This document shows, in pieces, positions 48,901-61,914 of a stretch of 64,000 nucleotides of DNA; position 1 is the first letter of the stretch; each line of letters opens with the position of its first letter. The stretch is from Tetranychus cinnabarinus (taxonomy: Eukaryota > Arthropoda > Arachnida > Trombidiformes > Tetranychidae). A program made the translations under genes and the position numbers. The stretch is from contig WHVY01000005.1 in assembly GCA_022266195.1 (NCBI GenBank), positions 620,001 to 684,000 of the forward strand. The letters run 5' to 3'. The notes under the pieces were generated by a model. The model was not told where the DNA came from, ran no database searches, and saw nothing but the letters and a program-made list of their open reading frames with translations.

Positions 48901-51900
48901 AAAAATGATCAAATTAAATTGTTTCAAGAGTTACTCTGAAATTTTAATGCACCTTACATCTTAATAATAATCTAAAGGTAATAACAATTTGACCAAATTT
49001 GTAAGTTTTGCGTTTCAATCAATCAACATAATCATACTATCAAATATTACATTTGATTGGCATGTAAATGTGTGTTGTTAAATTGTTAACTTGTTAACAA
49101 ATGTTTCTCGTTAAACATTCAATTGGTCAACGTTTGCCTTTAATCATATTTCTGGTAATAATGTTATTCAAATGTTATACAAATCAATTCAATAATTAAT
49201 GCAAATATTACAAAGGTAATGAAGGAGTTAAGGAGTGTTTTTATCTTAAACAATGAATAGTCATTTGATCATCAATAGCAATCAAAACATGAATCAAAAC
49301 ATAAATCATAATATGAATCAAAATATGATACAATAGATAACCCAGATTGAACAATTAAGTAACCACAAAATTGGATTAATGTTAAGATTACTGGTTTTCT
49401 GGTTTTGAAAGCTACCCGAAGTTGGTTAACCTAAAGTGAAGGAAACTGAATGTTTTCAATATTTTGTAAAATTGTTTCAAAAGGTGACTTGAAATACATG
49501 ATAATAACAATCTAATAATAATCTATTGATTGTATCGATGGTAAATCGGATTGAAATCATCTTCACTATTGGATTGAAAAAAAAGGTAACAATCATTTAA
49601 ACTGATTTGAAAAGGCATTTAAAAATGCACTTTTATTGAAAATAAGATGTAAAGAAACAGTTGATTTTAATGTTAATACTAAACAAATGAGTTGTAATTT
49701 TAAACCTCAATTTCATTACGATTGCTATCAAACATGTTCAAAGTAAATTAATATTTAATGGTAAAAAATAAAGGGTTTCAAGTCTTGCGGTTCAAAGATG
49801 ATTAATATCATTTGAAAATGTAAATTTAGTTATAAACATGAAATATCATTGAAAATTGCAATGAACTTTAATTTACTTTTTTTAAGGTTTGGATTATTAT
49901 TATTATTGATAACTTACTTTAGATTGTTCTGATTCAAGAATTCGGAATTCCATTAATTCATTTTGATCACGAGCTTCCTGCAATTCCATTGCCAATAAAT
50001 CAACCTGTAAAATGGTTTAAATATTGAAAAATTAGTTTAATTGAAACAGTTATTGGAAATGAGAAGAAAGCTGATGAAGGAAAAAGTGATTTTTTACACC
50101 CAAAGTGAACCTTCCTTGACCTGGAATGGTCAAGGATCGTCCAGTTTGTTCAATTGAAATACGAAAAGGGTGTAAAAAGGAGAACAGAAATTAAAGATTG
50201 AATAATTTTTCCTCTGTTTGTATTCAATAAATCACAACAAATGCGCATCGGATGAACCTCGCTATTGTTAATCAATCATTTGGATTTCACTTTTAACCGT
50301 CTAAACATTCATTAATTAGACTAAATGGACGCAAAATTAATTAACTTTTAACTTCTTCTAACAATTTATGTAAAAACGCCAGCCTAACCCTTATAAAGGG
50401 AAGTTGGTTTTTCGCTGCGTTTTTGCTTGCTTTAGTCAAATGGTGCATTTGAAACCGGAATGTAACCATAGAGATTACAAGGTGTGTGTGTGTTTAGTTA
50501 ATCTAATGAGGATAGAAATTGATTAAAGTGAAATTAATTGTGTTTATTCAAGATTAACTTTTCCCTCTTTAGATTGTTCCAAATGTAAAAAGGTATGAAA
50601 AGGATCAAATGTGAATCATTGAAATTACTGTAACTCGACGTTCACTTGATCAACCAGTAAACTTATGCTGAGAAATTGGATTTTCATAAGATTTATAATT
50701 TCTTTTTCAGATTTCCTGATAATGGATTGAATTTCCTCAACAGATTACAGTTGATTTATAATATTAAAATAAAGCCAATCTTTGATTCAAGGTTTTACTT
50801 TAAGTTGAGCAAAAGTGAAAAAATGTCAACAATTTTGGTCTGGTTGTTGACTTTAACGTTGATATTTTGAGATAAACTGTTTGAAATGGGAAAGTTAATA
50901 GGAATCGAATGAAGTTATGCTGGAGAAAAGTTCAGAGAGTTACTGAAAATAGCGATTCTTGTTTCATCCAAAGACGAAGAACATGAAACTTAAAATAAAT
51001 CTTTCACCCAATGAATATTGGAAAATAAATTATCTTCAAATAACTGGTTTAAATAATTGTATCAATTATGTGGATGTCTGGTGAAGAGTAAAATGTTGAA
51101 AAATTAACCAGAAATTGGAATGCAATTAAGTGTCCAAAAATGTTACCTTTTAAGGTTACATTGATGGTGAAAAATAGTCAATGTGAATCTTACCTTTCCC
51201 ATAAGATTGTGAATCTCATCTTTAAGCGATTGTTTCTCCTTTGATTCGGTAACTGACCTTTCCCTTTCCTCTTCCAATCGTTGGCACAGAACTTTGAATG
51301 AATTTTGAAGCTGAAGATTTTCTTTAACCAGTTTCTTGTAAATTTCTTGACTCTACAAGTTCAATAAAGAAGAAGAAGAAGAGAAGAAAAAAGATGAGAA
51401 GTTGAAAGAGGATGAAAAGATGGTGAGAACAATGGACAATTGTGGTCAAAGGTTCATTAGGATTGACCATTTCTTATAAATAATATAAGATATAAAAAAA
51501 AGCTTCACTTGATCATCATCATTGCAATCACTTTCAATGGACTTTATTATGTTTCTTTTTTTACTGTTGGCCTTTTGCTGGTTCAATGATTGAAAATGAT
51601 TTAGAAATGGCAGAATCAAAGAAATCAAAGGAATCAATTTAATCCAATGTTAAAATGGTAATCATGATTACTTACGGGTAAATAGCGTTCCACTTGAATC
51701 GAGTCTTCATCATCTTTCAATGAATTCAGATTCTTCCGGGAATCATCCAATTTCTGAATAACAATTAAAAGAGAGAAGAGAAAAAAATGTCAAAATTTAA
51801 ATTTACTTTCATCTTTACATTACACTTTCAACTAATGATTAGTTGATTGTTTTTTAAAAAATAAAATTTGCTTCAGAAAAAAGATTTTAAAACAATCTCA

Positions 51901-54900
51901 ATATTGCCTATTGATTGAACTGGAAAAATGTTGAATCCAAAGAGTAAATTAGTTTGAATCAGTGACAGTTATATAACTGTGAGTCTGAACTATCAACAAT
52001 TTAATGTTAATGATGCTAATTTTACTTAATATATCATAATGATGTTGCCATGATTGGGTTAAATTGGCAGTTTCATTGATAAAACTCAATTAGATTGCAT
52101 GTTGACTTTAGATGACCAAAGATCATGAAAAGTCATTTGGCTTTTTTTTATTTTTACTGGTTTCTATTTGGGTTTGTAAAGTTTATTCAAAGCAATTGGT
52201 AGGAAAAGATTAACTTTAATTTCATCGTTTTTAATGATAATTTGATTGAAGCAATTTTCAATTCAAATGAGATGCTCATCATCATCAAGATAATTTGTTT
52301 CCGTGTCGAGGTCAACTTTTAGGTAACAAATCTGGTTACATGAAGATAACAAAACTGACCTTAGTCTAATGTCGATGGTTAATTAATTAGTCAATGGTTG
52401 GTATTATCACCCATTTTACTGGTAATCATCATTCGGGTTCACAATTTTACATCTTTTACTAACATTTACCTTTCAGTGTTAATCATGATCAACTTGCCCA
52501 ATTAGAAACACTTCATTCATCAACCAATACATAATCATCTTCATCAACAACATAATCATCGCTATAATCATCATAATCAGCAACAAACTCGTTCAACTTG
52601 AATTATAAACTAAATTAAAATCAATTATCACTCAATTAAGATGTTTTTTTGTTAACATCTTTAAAGCGATCCAATTTTTTGTCAAAAGCCTTTTCTGCTT
52701 TTCCAGTTATCATTGTAATCAAGCATCAATTGGAAGCTTTTCCTATCCTTTCAAGCTCAGCAAAATCACCTTAAATAACATGGGAATCGACTAGAATTAA
52801 GGTGAGAACAAAATGTTAATCATTATTTAAAGTTTCTTTTGTAAATGGCGTTCAATTTGATTGCTCCAAGGTTCGGTAACCTGGAAATTTGATTGTCATT
52901 CAGCAAACAAAGAAATTGAGAAACCATAAATTGGCAGCAACCAAAAATATACTTCACAACAAAGATTTTTGTTGGTTCCTAAATTTGCTTTTTTTGGTCT
53001 CAAAAAAACCAAAAGGAGTAACTTTTTTTCTTGTAATATTTCTTTGCCTTTTTTTTTATGCTTCAAGATTTGGTTAAAAGTGAAAGTTGGAAAGATAAAA
53101 GATCTAAATGATCAACAAGAATCTCGTGTGATTCAGACAAGTTAATGATGGTGTTTTACGCTGATTTTCATGATAACCATTAATTTAAATAGCAAGGTTA
53201 AATATGGTTGAAAGATGTAACAAAGAGTTGTAATGATCAGTTGAAAATCATGATCAATGTTAACTTGTTAACAATCAAAAGTCAAAAATGCTTTACAAGT
53301 CACAAGAATCACAAAAAACTAGAAAATCATTTTTAAGATTTTCACAAATCTAATCTTGAAGCTTACAAGGTAAGACTTGTCATTGGATTTCATTTTTCAT
53401 CAAATTCAGTTCATGTTACAGTTAGTTACCTGAATCTGAGATAAACTACGATCATTGTCAGGCAATTGTGACAATAGCTGATCACAATTAGACTCTAAGG
53501 TTTAAAATGATTAAAAGAATCACAATTTGTTTCTTTGTTTAGATTCATCAACGGTTATTTCAATCGATATTTTTGCATTGACTAGAAACTGGTTAAGTAA
53601 ATGATTGATCAGTCGATTTGCTGAGCTTCTCATTGACTGATTTAAATGGTAAAATTAGTGGAAACCCAATTAAATTGTAATTCATAGAAGAAATAATTTT
53701 AATATCAATTATTGAATTAAATTAAATGATGAGTTTAAAGAGGATGTAAAAAGGTTGTCAATGAAAAAACTGGTAAAACTGTAATTCAAATTGAAGTTTG
53801 TGTAAATTGTAAGTGTTATGATATCAATACAAATAACTAAATATAATGAAGCTAAATGAAGGTAAAATTTGATCATTTAGTTAATCAAAGGGATGATATT
53901 TTGATTGATGTTAACGAAAACCTTTTATCCGGATGAAAAGGTAAAGATGGATGAAGATTAATCAAAAATAAGTAGGATGTTGATTGAGATATTATAATTA
54001 TTGTTTCAACCTAATCAAAGTTATTTGAATGGGTGAAGATGATGAAAGTGATCATTGCGTGTTTATCAATGAAACAAACAACAGCGTTAGACTATTATTG
54101 GAGTTAATATTTTGCTTAATCTCAATCCTTTCCAACCCTTAATTTAGTGTTGAAAAAGTCAAAAAATATTAACTTTTCTCCATCAAAAATAACCGTTTTT
54201 AAATGTTACCTTTTTAATGGGAAAAAATGAATATTATTTCAAATACTAAATGATATTAAAAGATACAAAAAGGTTGCCAAGCTTTTCTGGTTTGTTTTTC
54301 AATAATCAATTTGATTTGATTTCTTGTTCTTCTTCTTCTTCCAATCAAATTTATGAAAATTGTTTAAATTGTTAAATATTGGATTGTCATTGATTAAAGA
54401 TGAAAAACGATTAAGGTGATTAAGGGATAGATTAATGGTTACTTTAAAGGGTTCAATTTATGTTTACCTGTTGTTGCTGTTGTTTTTCAAATCAATTTCA
54501 ATCAGTCAATCAATGATCACAATTTTTGATAATCTGTTTAGGGTTAAACGTTGAAATGGCTAATAATGATAATCAAAAGAATAATCAAAATGAGATTGAA
54601 CTAATCAATTTTTATTCCAATCGCAATAATCATTTTAATCTGAAAAATGTTTTTTTTTTCATTTCTTCTCGTTGTTTTTTTCCCATCAATAATGGACATT
54701 GTTTAAATCAGTTTAAATTGTGTTCAACAATCGATAATCTTTTTCATTGATTCATTCAACTTATAATTAAAGGATTCAATTGCTATTAAGATTGAATCTT
54801 CCCACGAAAAAATAAGCTTCATTATTGGGATAATTTACTCTCTGTATTTTAATCAACCATTAATCTGCTTTTAATCGTCATTATCAATTTGTCTTCACAA

Positions 54901-57052
54901 ATGATCTAATCAATTCTAATCAACTTTCTGGTTAAATAGTAAACATTTGTTCACCTTTTAGTGTTTCGTGATTAATGCATCAATGGATTGTAACATGATG
55001 ACCAGGTCAGCTTCAGGTCAACTATCAATATTAAAGGTGTTGGTTGTGATTGTGAGTAAAAACAAATAATTGTAATTAGTTCAATATTATCTGATTTTTT
55101 ACAATTGAATTATCATTTGCTTCAGCTATTTGTTTTCACTTTCATCTGGTTCAACCTTTTATCATATTTTGGACAAATCTTGAAATTGGATTAGATCATC
55201 AATTGGCTGCATTTAAACTCAATCTTAATTTGCAATGTTAATCTGAGAAACTGTTAACTCATAATATAATCAGACAACAATCAAGAGACTGTTTAATATG
55301 CAAGTAGAGTTAAAATTAATTACAATTGTTATATCAAAACAAAGGTTTTTGTTGTTATGAAAAAAGGTTAATCAGGTTTTGATTTAAACATGAATTGGAA
55401 TGACGATTAATTTTGAAAACGGATGAAGCAAAAATAATTAACTTTTCTAATGAAATTAGGAGAGAAGTTGCTGTTTTTATTTTACTGTAAGTTGATGATG
55501 ATGATGAACAAAAGGCTGAAATGAAACTTCATTGAACTTGGTAATAGTTATGATAATAATGATATTTGTGTGTATTAAATATATAAGCAGAGTTAATAAT
55601 GAATGAAATAAGGTAAACAAGACAACATGTTCATGATATTAGACTTTATTCTGGTGAGCAGAAATTCTGGTTTCTAATTCTGCTATTCATCTTTTTTACT
55701 CAACTTATTATCCCTTTAAGATGTGTTTTTCTTGCTGATGAATGAAAAAGATGCTGATCAAGGTAAAGGAGCAGAAAGAAAAGGGGGCAAACTAAGGTGA
55801 TACGGAAGTAGCCCTGTTCTTGATTCTGGTCTCACCATGAATCGGCTTGAAATTTATTGGAAACCTTGGTTATTTAACTAATATTAAGCAAACAGTTAAG
55901 CTTCTTGAAATGATGGACAAACTTGCACAGTAAGATGAGAAGAATGAGAAGGATGAAGATTCAGATGGATTCAAGAATCGCCCAGTCGCTGGATGTTACC
56001 TGACTAATGGCCTTAAGTACCGAAGTGTTTTTTCAAGTTATTAACCGTCAAAATACAGTATTTATGTTACCTTAATGTACAGCCGGTTAAGCCGGTTGAG
56101 GGATGAATGGTAATAGTATAACTATTATACTATTATCATTTATTAACATCAATATTTTTTTTGTTCATCAATATATTCATTAATAATTTTATCGATAGTT
56201 TTCATCATTAGTATCATTTTAGATTCGCATTAGTTGATGTTAATTTTTTGGGTTGCAATATTTACATTTTAATAATTAGATTTTAACATAGATGGCACAA
56301 GAAACAATCCTTTTTTCCCGGCTTCTAATTGTATGGTAAAGATAAAATCATGTGGTCAAATATGGAAGATAATTAACATTGAGATTGGTTTTGAATCTTT
56401 TTTGTTTGTTTGTTTGTGTTTCTTAATTTAGGTTAAATTACTGTGTTAACAATAGAGTCAAGTCTTAATCTTTTACCTGATTGTTACATCTATTGGTACG
56501 ATGGAGTCGTAAGTTACTTGTTGAATTGTTTCTGGTTAATTTGGTCCTTGGTGTACAACAAAGGCAACATGGTTCCAAGGGTAATCCTCGTTTGTTTGTT
56601 ACTTCACTATTGTTATTGTTTACATTATTGTGCACTGTCAGTGTTAGGGTTGACGCTGATGTTGCCTGATTTAATGTGTTTAAATTGTTGACAGATAAAC
56701 TGTTGTGTCGATTAATTTCATTTAGATTATCGCATGATAATAAACGCTTTCGATTTATCCCTTTTCCAGTGGTGGAAGACGCTAGACGACCAATAGAGGA
56801 ACTATTACTGTTGTTATTGGTGGCATTCACTTTTCTTTTGGCCTGTGATGTCGATAAAGTGGAATGAGATGAGTGTTGGTGCTGTTTGTTAATTGATTGT
56901 ATTGATCCATGGGTATGGGAATGATAATTGTTGTTAACTAGGGATGACAGTGAAGGTGAAGAAGGAGAAGAAACTTGCTGGTGGTGTTGATGGTTGGATT
57001 GGCTTCTTAAATCACACAATGAACGATATCTATTCAACGGATTATTTAACAT
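45951..57052 (-). CDS. Large coiled-coil protein of unknown family
   Basis: Six exons, all phase 0: 57052-56477, 53492-53430, 51753-51676, 51352-51194, 50004-49918 and 47381-45951; 797 residues. Exon 1 (1-192) is Asn/Ser/His-rich and low in complexity, with an in-frame stop just before its ATG. Residues 240-321 form a strong coiled coil (QEIYKKLVKENLQLQNSFK, then VDLLAMELQEARDQNELMEF). After an acidic/Ser region, a CxxC pair (PCQYCK, 472-477) precedes a second coiled coil (about 480-597), and a Gln-rich then Ser/Pro-rich tail ends the protein. The plan suggests a cytoskeletal or scaffold adaptor. I considered JAKMIP-type proteins because of the NELMEFRILE segment but cannot support that. The acceptor of exon 2 could also lie two bases earlier, which would break phase. 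Confidence 0.75.
47382..49917 (-). other. Coiled-coil gene intron 5 (2.5 kb)
   Basis: From the gtaagt donor beside 49918 to the tgctacag acceptor beside 47381. AT-rich, no coding exon recognised. Confidence 0.7.
50005..51193 (-). other. Coiled-coil gene intron 4 (1.2 kb)
   Basis: It contains the nested hairpin at 50091-50178 and a GT run near 50482-50491. The open frame on + at 50676-50870 is not supported. Confidence 0.7.
50091..50178. repeat. Nested inverted repeat (hairpin within a hairpin)
   Basis: The outer arms TTTTTACACCC (50091-50101) and GGGTGTAAAAA (50168-50178) enclose a perfect 9-bp stem TCCTTGACC (50113-50121) / GGTCAAGGA (50128-50136) with a 6-base loop. It may be a tiny fold-back element or a structured intronic sequence. 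Confidence 0.6.
51754..53429 (-). other. Coiled-coil gene intron 2 (1.7 kb)
   Basis: AT-rich. The short open frame at 52889-53077 on + has no recognisable content. No exon is seen. Confidence 0.65.
53493..56476 (-). other. Coiled-coil gene intron 1 (3.0 kb)
   Basis: It lies between exon 1 (ending RCNNQ) and the 63-bp exon 2. It includes two tandem GCCGGTTAA-like sites (about 56082-56098) and a 12-bp-arm palindrome (56109-56137). An additional small exon cannot be excluded, because the exon-2 acceptor is ambiguous by two bases. Confidence 0.55.
56109..56137. repeat. Short hairpin palindrome
   Basis: GGTAATAGTATA and TATACTATTATC pair at 11 of 12 positions around a 5-base loop. Confidence 0.6.
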
Positions 57053-59401
57053 GGCCAATCAAACAAATTTTCAATGGGTTGTTGTATTAACATGAATGAT
57101 GGACACAAGCAACATGCAAGCTGAACAAACGTAGGATAAAAAAACGCTGAAGTTGAACTAGTCGTTGATCGTTTTGTATTACATTCAATCAAATTATAAT
57201 CAAACTGACAGATGGTGGCACCAATTGGTTCAACAACACAATGTTGATGTAAACACATACACTCTCGTGGACTGGCGTAGATAACAATAAAAGCTAACCA
57301 ATCTCCTGCATTTCTTGAAATAATGTTATACCAACAACTAACCCAGGTAAACTGAAAAGCAACCTACTTGTCGACTTTTCATTCTCCCTCGACTCACTTC
57401 AACTCACCTTTATTTTCCATCTTTCAACTCCCTTTCCATCATCTTCTTTCTTCCTTCATCTGCTTTTTATTTTCATCCTTTTACCTTCTTTCATCTCTCG
57501 TTTCCTTCAACTTTTATCTTCCTTTTTTCATATCTATTACCGTCAATCTGTTTCTCTCTTCCTTCCATAGACCCGAAACTCATTGTAATTTCTTAATTCC
57601 TTCCGATTTTCAACCTTTATTCAGGTAAATCTTTAATTGATGGCGACATTTCCATTCCAAGATGCACCCGCCAGTTGACAATCAAGGTTTCACCGTCACT
57701 TTAAAGACAATCAACTTGCCGTGATTTTTTTCATCAATCGTAATTTAATTTAACTCGCTGCTATTAATAAATATATATACTGTCTTTTATTGTTTTTATT
57801 GATTCAATAAGCAAGTAAAACTCAAACCAACAGGTAGTTTACTAGCTTTTAATTAATTGATGAAAGCATAATTGATCAACGAAAATAGAGATTAACTTGA
57901 GCAATAATTCGGTTAAAAAGTGAAATGCTATTTCGGTAATAATTTGATAATAACCTTAGCTCAATTTGATATTCATAAACTTCGATAGTTCATGTAACGT
58001 CTGAAGCTGTGTATCACTTGATCTGTCCTGATGATTATTTTAATTATACCTATGATTATCGTCTTCTTCCTACCATTTTATTTTTCCTGTTGAATACATT
58101 TTCAAGGTTCCTTAAAGCTTTTCAAGCGACTTGTCACCTTTTCACCAGAATTACTATTTTCATTAACCTAACAACAATTGTTAACATTTTAAGGTGAACA
58201 AAGAATTGAATTGATTCAGTAAACTGATCTTCCAGCTAATCGCTCATAATAACTATAATTTATTTGGAAATGAATCTCTACTCTAATTTGAATTCAAAAA
58301 TGTAAATAATTCTCGTTGAACTTTACTTTACTAATTGTCAGTCAACCATTTCAGACACAATTGGTTGATGCTAGTCATAATCATCGTCATAAAAGTTAAA
58401 TTGTTAAAGCACATTATACCTGTATAATAATAACAAAGAAAGTAACCTTAAATTTTACAAGAAACATTGAACTGACAAGAAAAAAATGAAATTTTGTTGA
58501 ATCTGTTTAGTCTTTCTTATGCTAATATCAAGCAACAATTCAATGAGTCGAATAAAAATTTGGTAACAATCAGAATTGTCATTTCTGGCTTAACCGGACA
58601 ACCTGTCTCAATCAATTTGTAGTATTTTGAAATAACAATAACCTAAAAGATTTAATTGTTGAGCTATTTTTATAATGAAGCAAAACAAAACAAAATAAAA
58701 AAAAACAATTGAACGCCTTAATAAACAAATATTAACAATATTTAAAATTAGAATGTGGGACAATTTGATGATTGAATCAAAAAAGCAGTGTCATTTATTG
58801 ATAACTGTTAACAAGGTTAACAAAACAATTAGCGACAAACAGAGGCAATTTGTCAATATCAACAGTTTATGCATTCATCTATTACCTAGATTTTTACTGC
58901 AAATAATAAAGCAATAATAGACGTAAAATTGTCCTCAAATGTTTTATGAGTGCGTGAATCAGGCACAGATTGAACAAACTGATAATTCATTGATTGATTG
59001 ACTGATATGTCAGCTTTTTAACCAGTACATCGAAATGAGTTGGCTTGGCCAGCGGTTTCACAAATCTAAATCAAACTACTGAGAGTCAGTGTCTTTGGTC
59101 AGGTGTAGAGTTGGCGTAAATTATCTTGAGATTGACCGACAAACTCTGGACTGATTGTGGTACATTGAATCGAGAGTGTCCAGTTTGCAGTACAGGGTTG
59201 AGAGTTTAGTTGGGATCAATTCAGTCACCATGCACAATGTATTAGTAAACGCTTTTCATGCATCATGTCCAGCAAATTCAATGATATTGGCCTATTATAT
59301 TTTGTTAGAAGGAGAAAATGATTAGAAGCCTGTTGTTCAATTGTTGGTGAAAATTATCAATCAAAGTGAAAACAGCAAACAAAGGATAAACACAATATTA
59401 C
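57053..59401. other. Upstream region / possible long first intron of the coiled-coil gene
   Basis: If the exon at 59402-59500 belongs to the coiled-coil gene this is intron for that isoform and promoter for the exon-1 isoform. A pyrimidine-rich stretch at about 57360-57610 gives a spurious Ser/Phe-rich open frame. Nothing else is seen. Confidence 0.5.
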
Positions 59402-59500
59402 CTGATTTTTTAATCCAACTCGCTCATCATTCGGATAGGGATCAAATCGAAATGCATTGTAACCTTTTTTTCGTTGATTTTTAACTTTTTGATGATTCAT
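59402..59500 (-). CDS. Probable alternative first coding exon of the coiled-coil gene
   Basis: An ATG at 59500 opens 33 codons (MNHQKVKNQRKKGYNAFRFD, then PYPNDERVGLKNQ) ending exactly at a gtaat donor in phase 0. Every exon of the coiled-coil gene downstream on the same strand is also phase 0, so this exon could splice to exon 2 at 53492. That would replace the 192-residue Asn/Ser-rich start with a short basic one. The composition is unlike the surrounding AT-rich noise. It could instead be the start of another gene whose next exon I did not find. Confidence 0.5.
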
Positions 59501-61591
59501 CGTGATCCGTTACGACTAGATGGCCAATTTTACCAATTAACTGACCATTCATCAAATAATCTAAACATTAGAAAGACAGAAAAAGTGTAAACAGATTAAA
59601 GAAATCAACAACCCAAGGGTCAACAATAAGGACAAGTAAGATAAGGATAGAGAGAGAGGAAAGAAAACAAAGCCTTTTACCTTTACCCGTTTTGGGTTAA
59701 CAATTGTTGCTGCAGTTTTAACTCTTTAACCCAATCTATTTAACTTCTTCCTCTTCCGTTAATCATCATCCTGTCAGGTTAAAATCAAGATAACAGCAAT
59801 TAACAAAACACAATCCGTGATTATTCAAAATAAAACGAATAACAATTAAAAAAAATACTTACGATTTTATACGACAAAGGGTAAATAGAGAGGCAAATCG
59901 TCTGGCTTGGTATAGGAAAAATATTTTAATGGCAGATCTGTTGGTTGATTAGCTGATTAATTATACTGAGTTAATCAAAGATTAAAGACAAATAATAAAC
60001 AATTAATTGATGAATAAGAAGAAGAAGACACCATGAATTAAATACTATAATCAAATTCAATCATACTTGTTCATCTTATGTGTTATTGCGTTGTTTCTTT
60101 TGCTGTTGCTCTTGTTGAGGGGTTATTGTTAAACAACGAACTGTTTTGCTTAATTGCTAAATAATAATAAGGGAATTGTGTTTAACAGTGGAAACGTGAT
60201 AAATGTCTGTATAATCAAGCTCAACAAAAATATAAATAGTAATCAAATAATTTGACTGGTTGTTGTTTAACTATTGCTTTTGTTGATGTTTCTCTTGTTG
60301 ATTCACAGTTATTTCATGTTAGATCGTGAAGAGTGTAAACAAAAAGAAATTGAATTCACAATTGAATTTGTTTTTTTCGTTGATAAATAGATAGGGATTT
60401 CTCGTTGATTGTCGCACTCGTTAAATTTTTACCACACAATCAAGTGGTTCGTAAGTTTGTTCATTGTTCAATGTCTCGGTAATTTGTAAACTAACAAGCT
60501 TTTACTTTTCCTCATCCCTAAACATCCTCATCATAGTCTCTCATCATCATCCTTTTCAGACATAACCGAGTTAAGTACATGTTAATGTTAACCTAAAAAT
60601 GTTGATCTGAGCCAAGTAATTAAAATAATTTTGTGATTTATTTTTAGATTTAGGCGAAGTTAACTTTCCTGGTTAAAGTCAATACTCAAGCAATTTTAAA
60701 GTCCTTCATTAGCATCTTTAAAAGCGATATTAAATGACATCAAAGAAGGTTTGATTGTCAATTGATTTTCATAATCATTTGGGTTCAACAGTTGGGTTGA
60801 GTCGGAAAAATCCTTGAATATTAACAACCAGAATGTCTGCTTTTCATGATCATTTCCTTTCTTAACTATGCATACACTTTGCATGGTAAACGATTAAAAT
60901 TGTTCCAGTTATTAGCATTGAAATGAACTTGAGACAAATAGATGATTGATTTAGATAGCAATTTAGAAACAATCCGATTGATGAGAGATGAAAAACAAAT
61001 TCAAAGCTAAATACACAAAAGAATGGGATTTTTGAAAACAATCAAACTAATGATCTAAAAATTGTATTTCATTTCTTGCAATTAAAAGTGCATTTTAATT
61101 TCCTTTTCATATATAATTGTTAATATCATTAAATCATAAAATCAGAGCAAATGTTTGATTTCTTACATAATTGTGACTTTTGTTGTAATCCAGTAAAAAT
61201 AAAATTAAGCCTAAAAGACCAAAAATCGTTCAACTTATTCCATATCTAATAATAATCTGATTTAAGCTGATTATCCAAGTTGATCAGTTGATTGTTATAA
61301 CATGAAATACAAAGCGATTTAATAATACATGATACTAAATTAAGAAAATAGGAATATTTTGAAACATTTTACATTCTATTATTAATTTTCATTCTCAAAC
61401 TTTTACTTCAATTGAACAAAACTGAGTCAAAAGTGATCTTTCAAAGTTTACGATTAAGTTAATCAACAAGATTGATCTACATTTCATCAAAGTCCAAAGT
61501 TACTTTGAAAATTGAAAAAACAAATGAAAAAGTTAATTTCTCAATTATGAACATTCATTAGAGTCAACCAAGCCTGTTTAATTAATGGTTA
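59501..61591. other. Gene-free region upstream of the coiled-coil gene
   Basis: Presumed promoter and leader of the coiled-coil gene near 59500-59800, then AT-rich DNA. A 62-codon open frame on - (60696-60884) has a mixed composition but no recognisable motif. Confidence 0.4.
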
Positions 61592-61914
61592 CACCAAAAC
61601 CTCGTATATTTTGCCTTTTTGTAGTGCAGACATCTAACGTTCAAAAAAATAAAATGAGCGAATTTTTCTTTACGGTGACTGTAAATTACAGTAGTTCACA
61701 ATAGAGTGAGCTAAGTTTTTGTTACGATGACTGTAAACTACAGCCTCTGAAAATTAAATTTGCTAATATGAGTCAAAAAGTGAGCTCATTTTATTGTCAA
61801 CTACTGTATTAATGTAATAATTTACCGTCACCGTAAAGAAAAATTTGCTCATTTTATTTTTTTGAACGTTAGATGTCTGCACTCCAAAAAGGCAAAATAT
61901 ACGAGGTTTTGGTG
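61592..61914. mobile_element. Fold-back MITE (323 bp) with TA flanks
   Basis: The left arm from CACCAAAACCTCGTATATTT is mirrored by the right arm ending in the reverse complement of the same sequence. Pairing extends roughly 100 bp per arm with few mismatches (61592 to about 61692 against about 61803-61914). TA flanks both ends (61590-61591 and 61915-61916). The centre carries a further degenerate copy of an inner motif (TGACTGTAAA.TACAG). There is no transposase. The open frame on - crossing it (61763-62029) is a by-product of the arm sequence. Confidence 0.85.

Noticed and set aside
57368..57628. Ser/Phe-rich 86-codon frame on +
   Set aside because: Pyrimidine-rich low-complexity sequence upstream of the coiled-coil gene's first exon.
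60696..60884. 62-codon frame on - with mixed composition
   Set aside because: No motif, no splice or polyadenylation context, and the length is not unusual for chance. Kept only as a remark.
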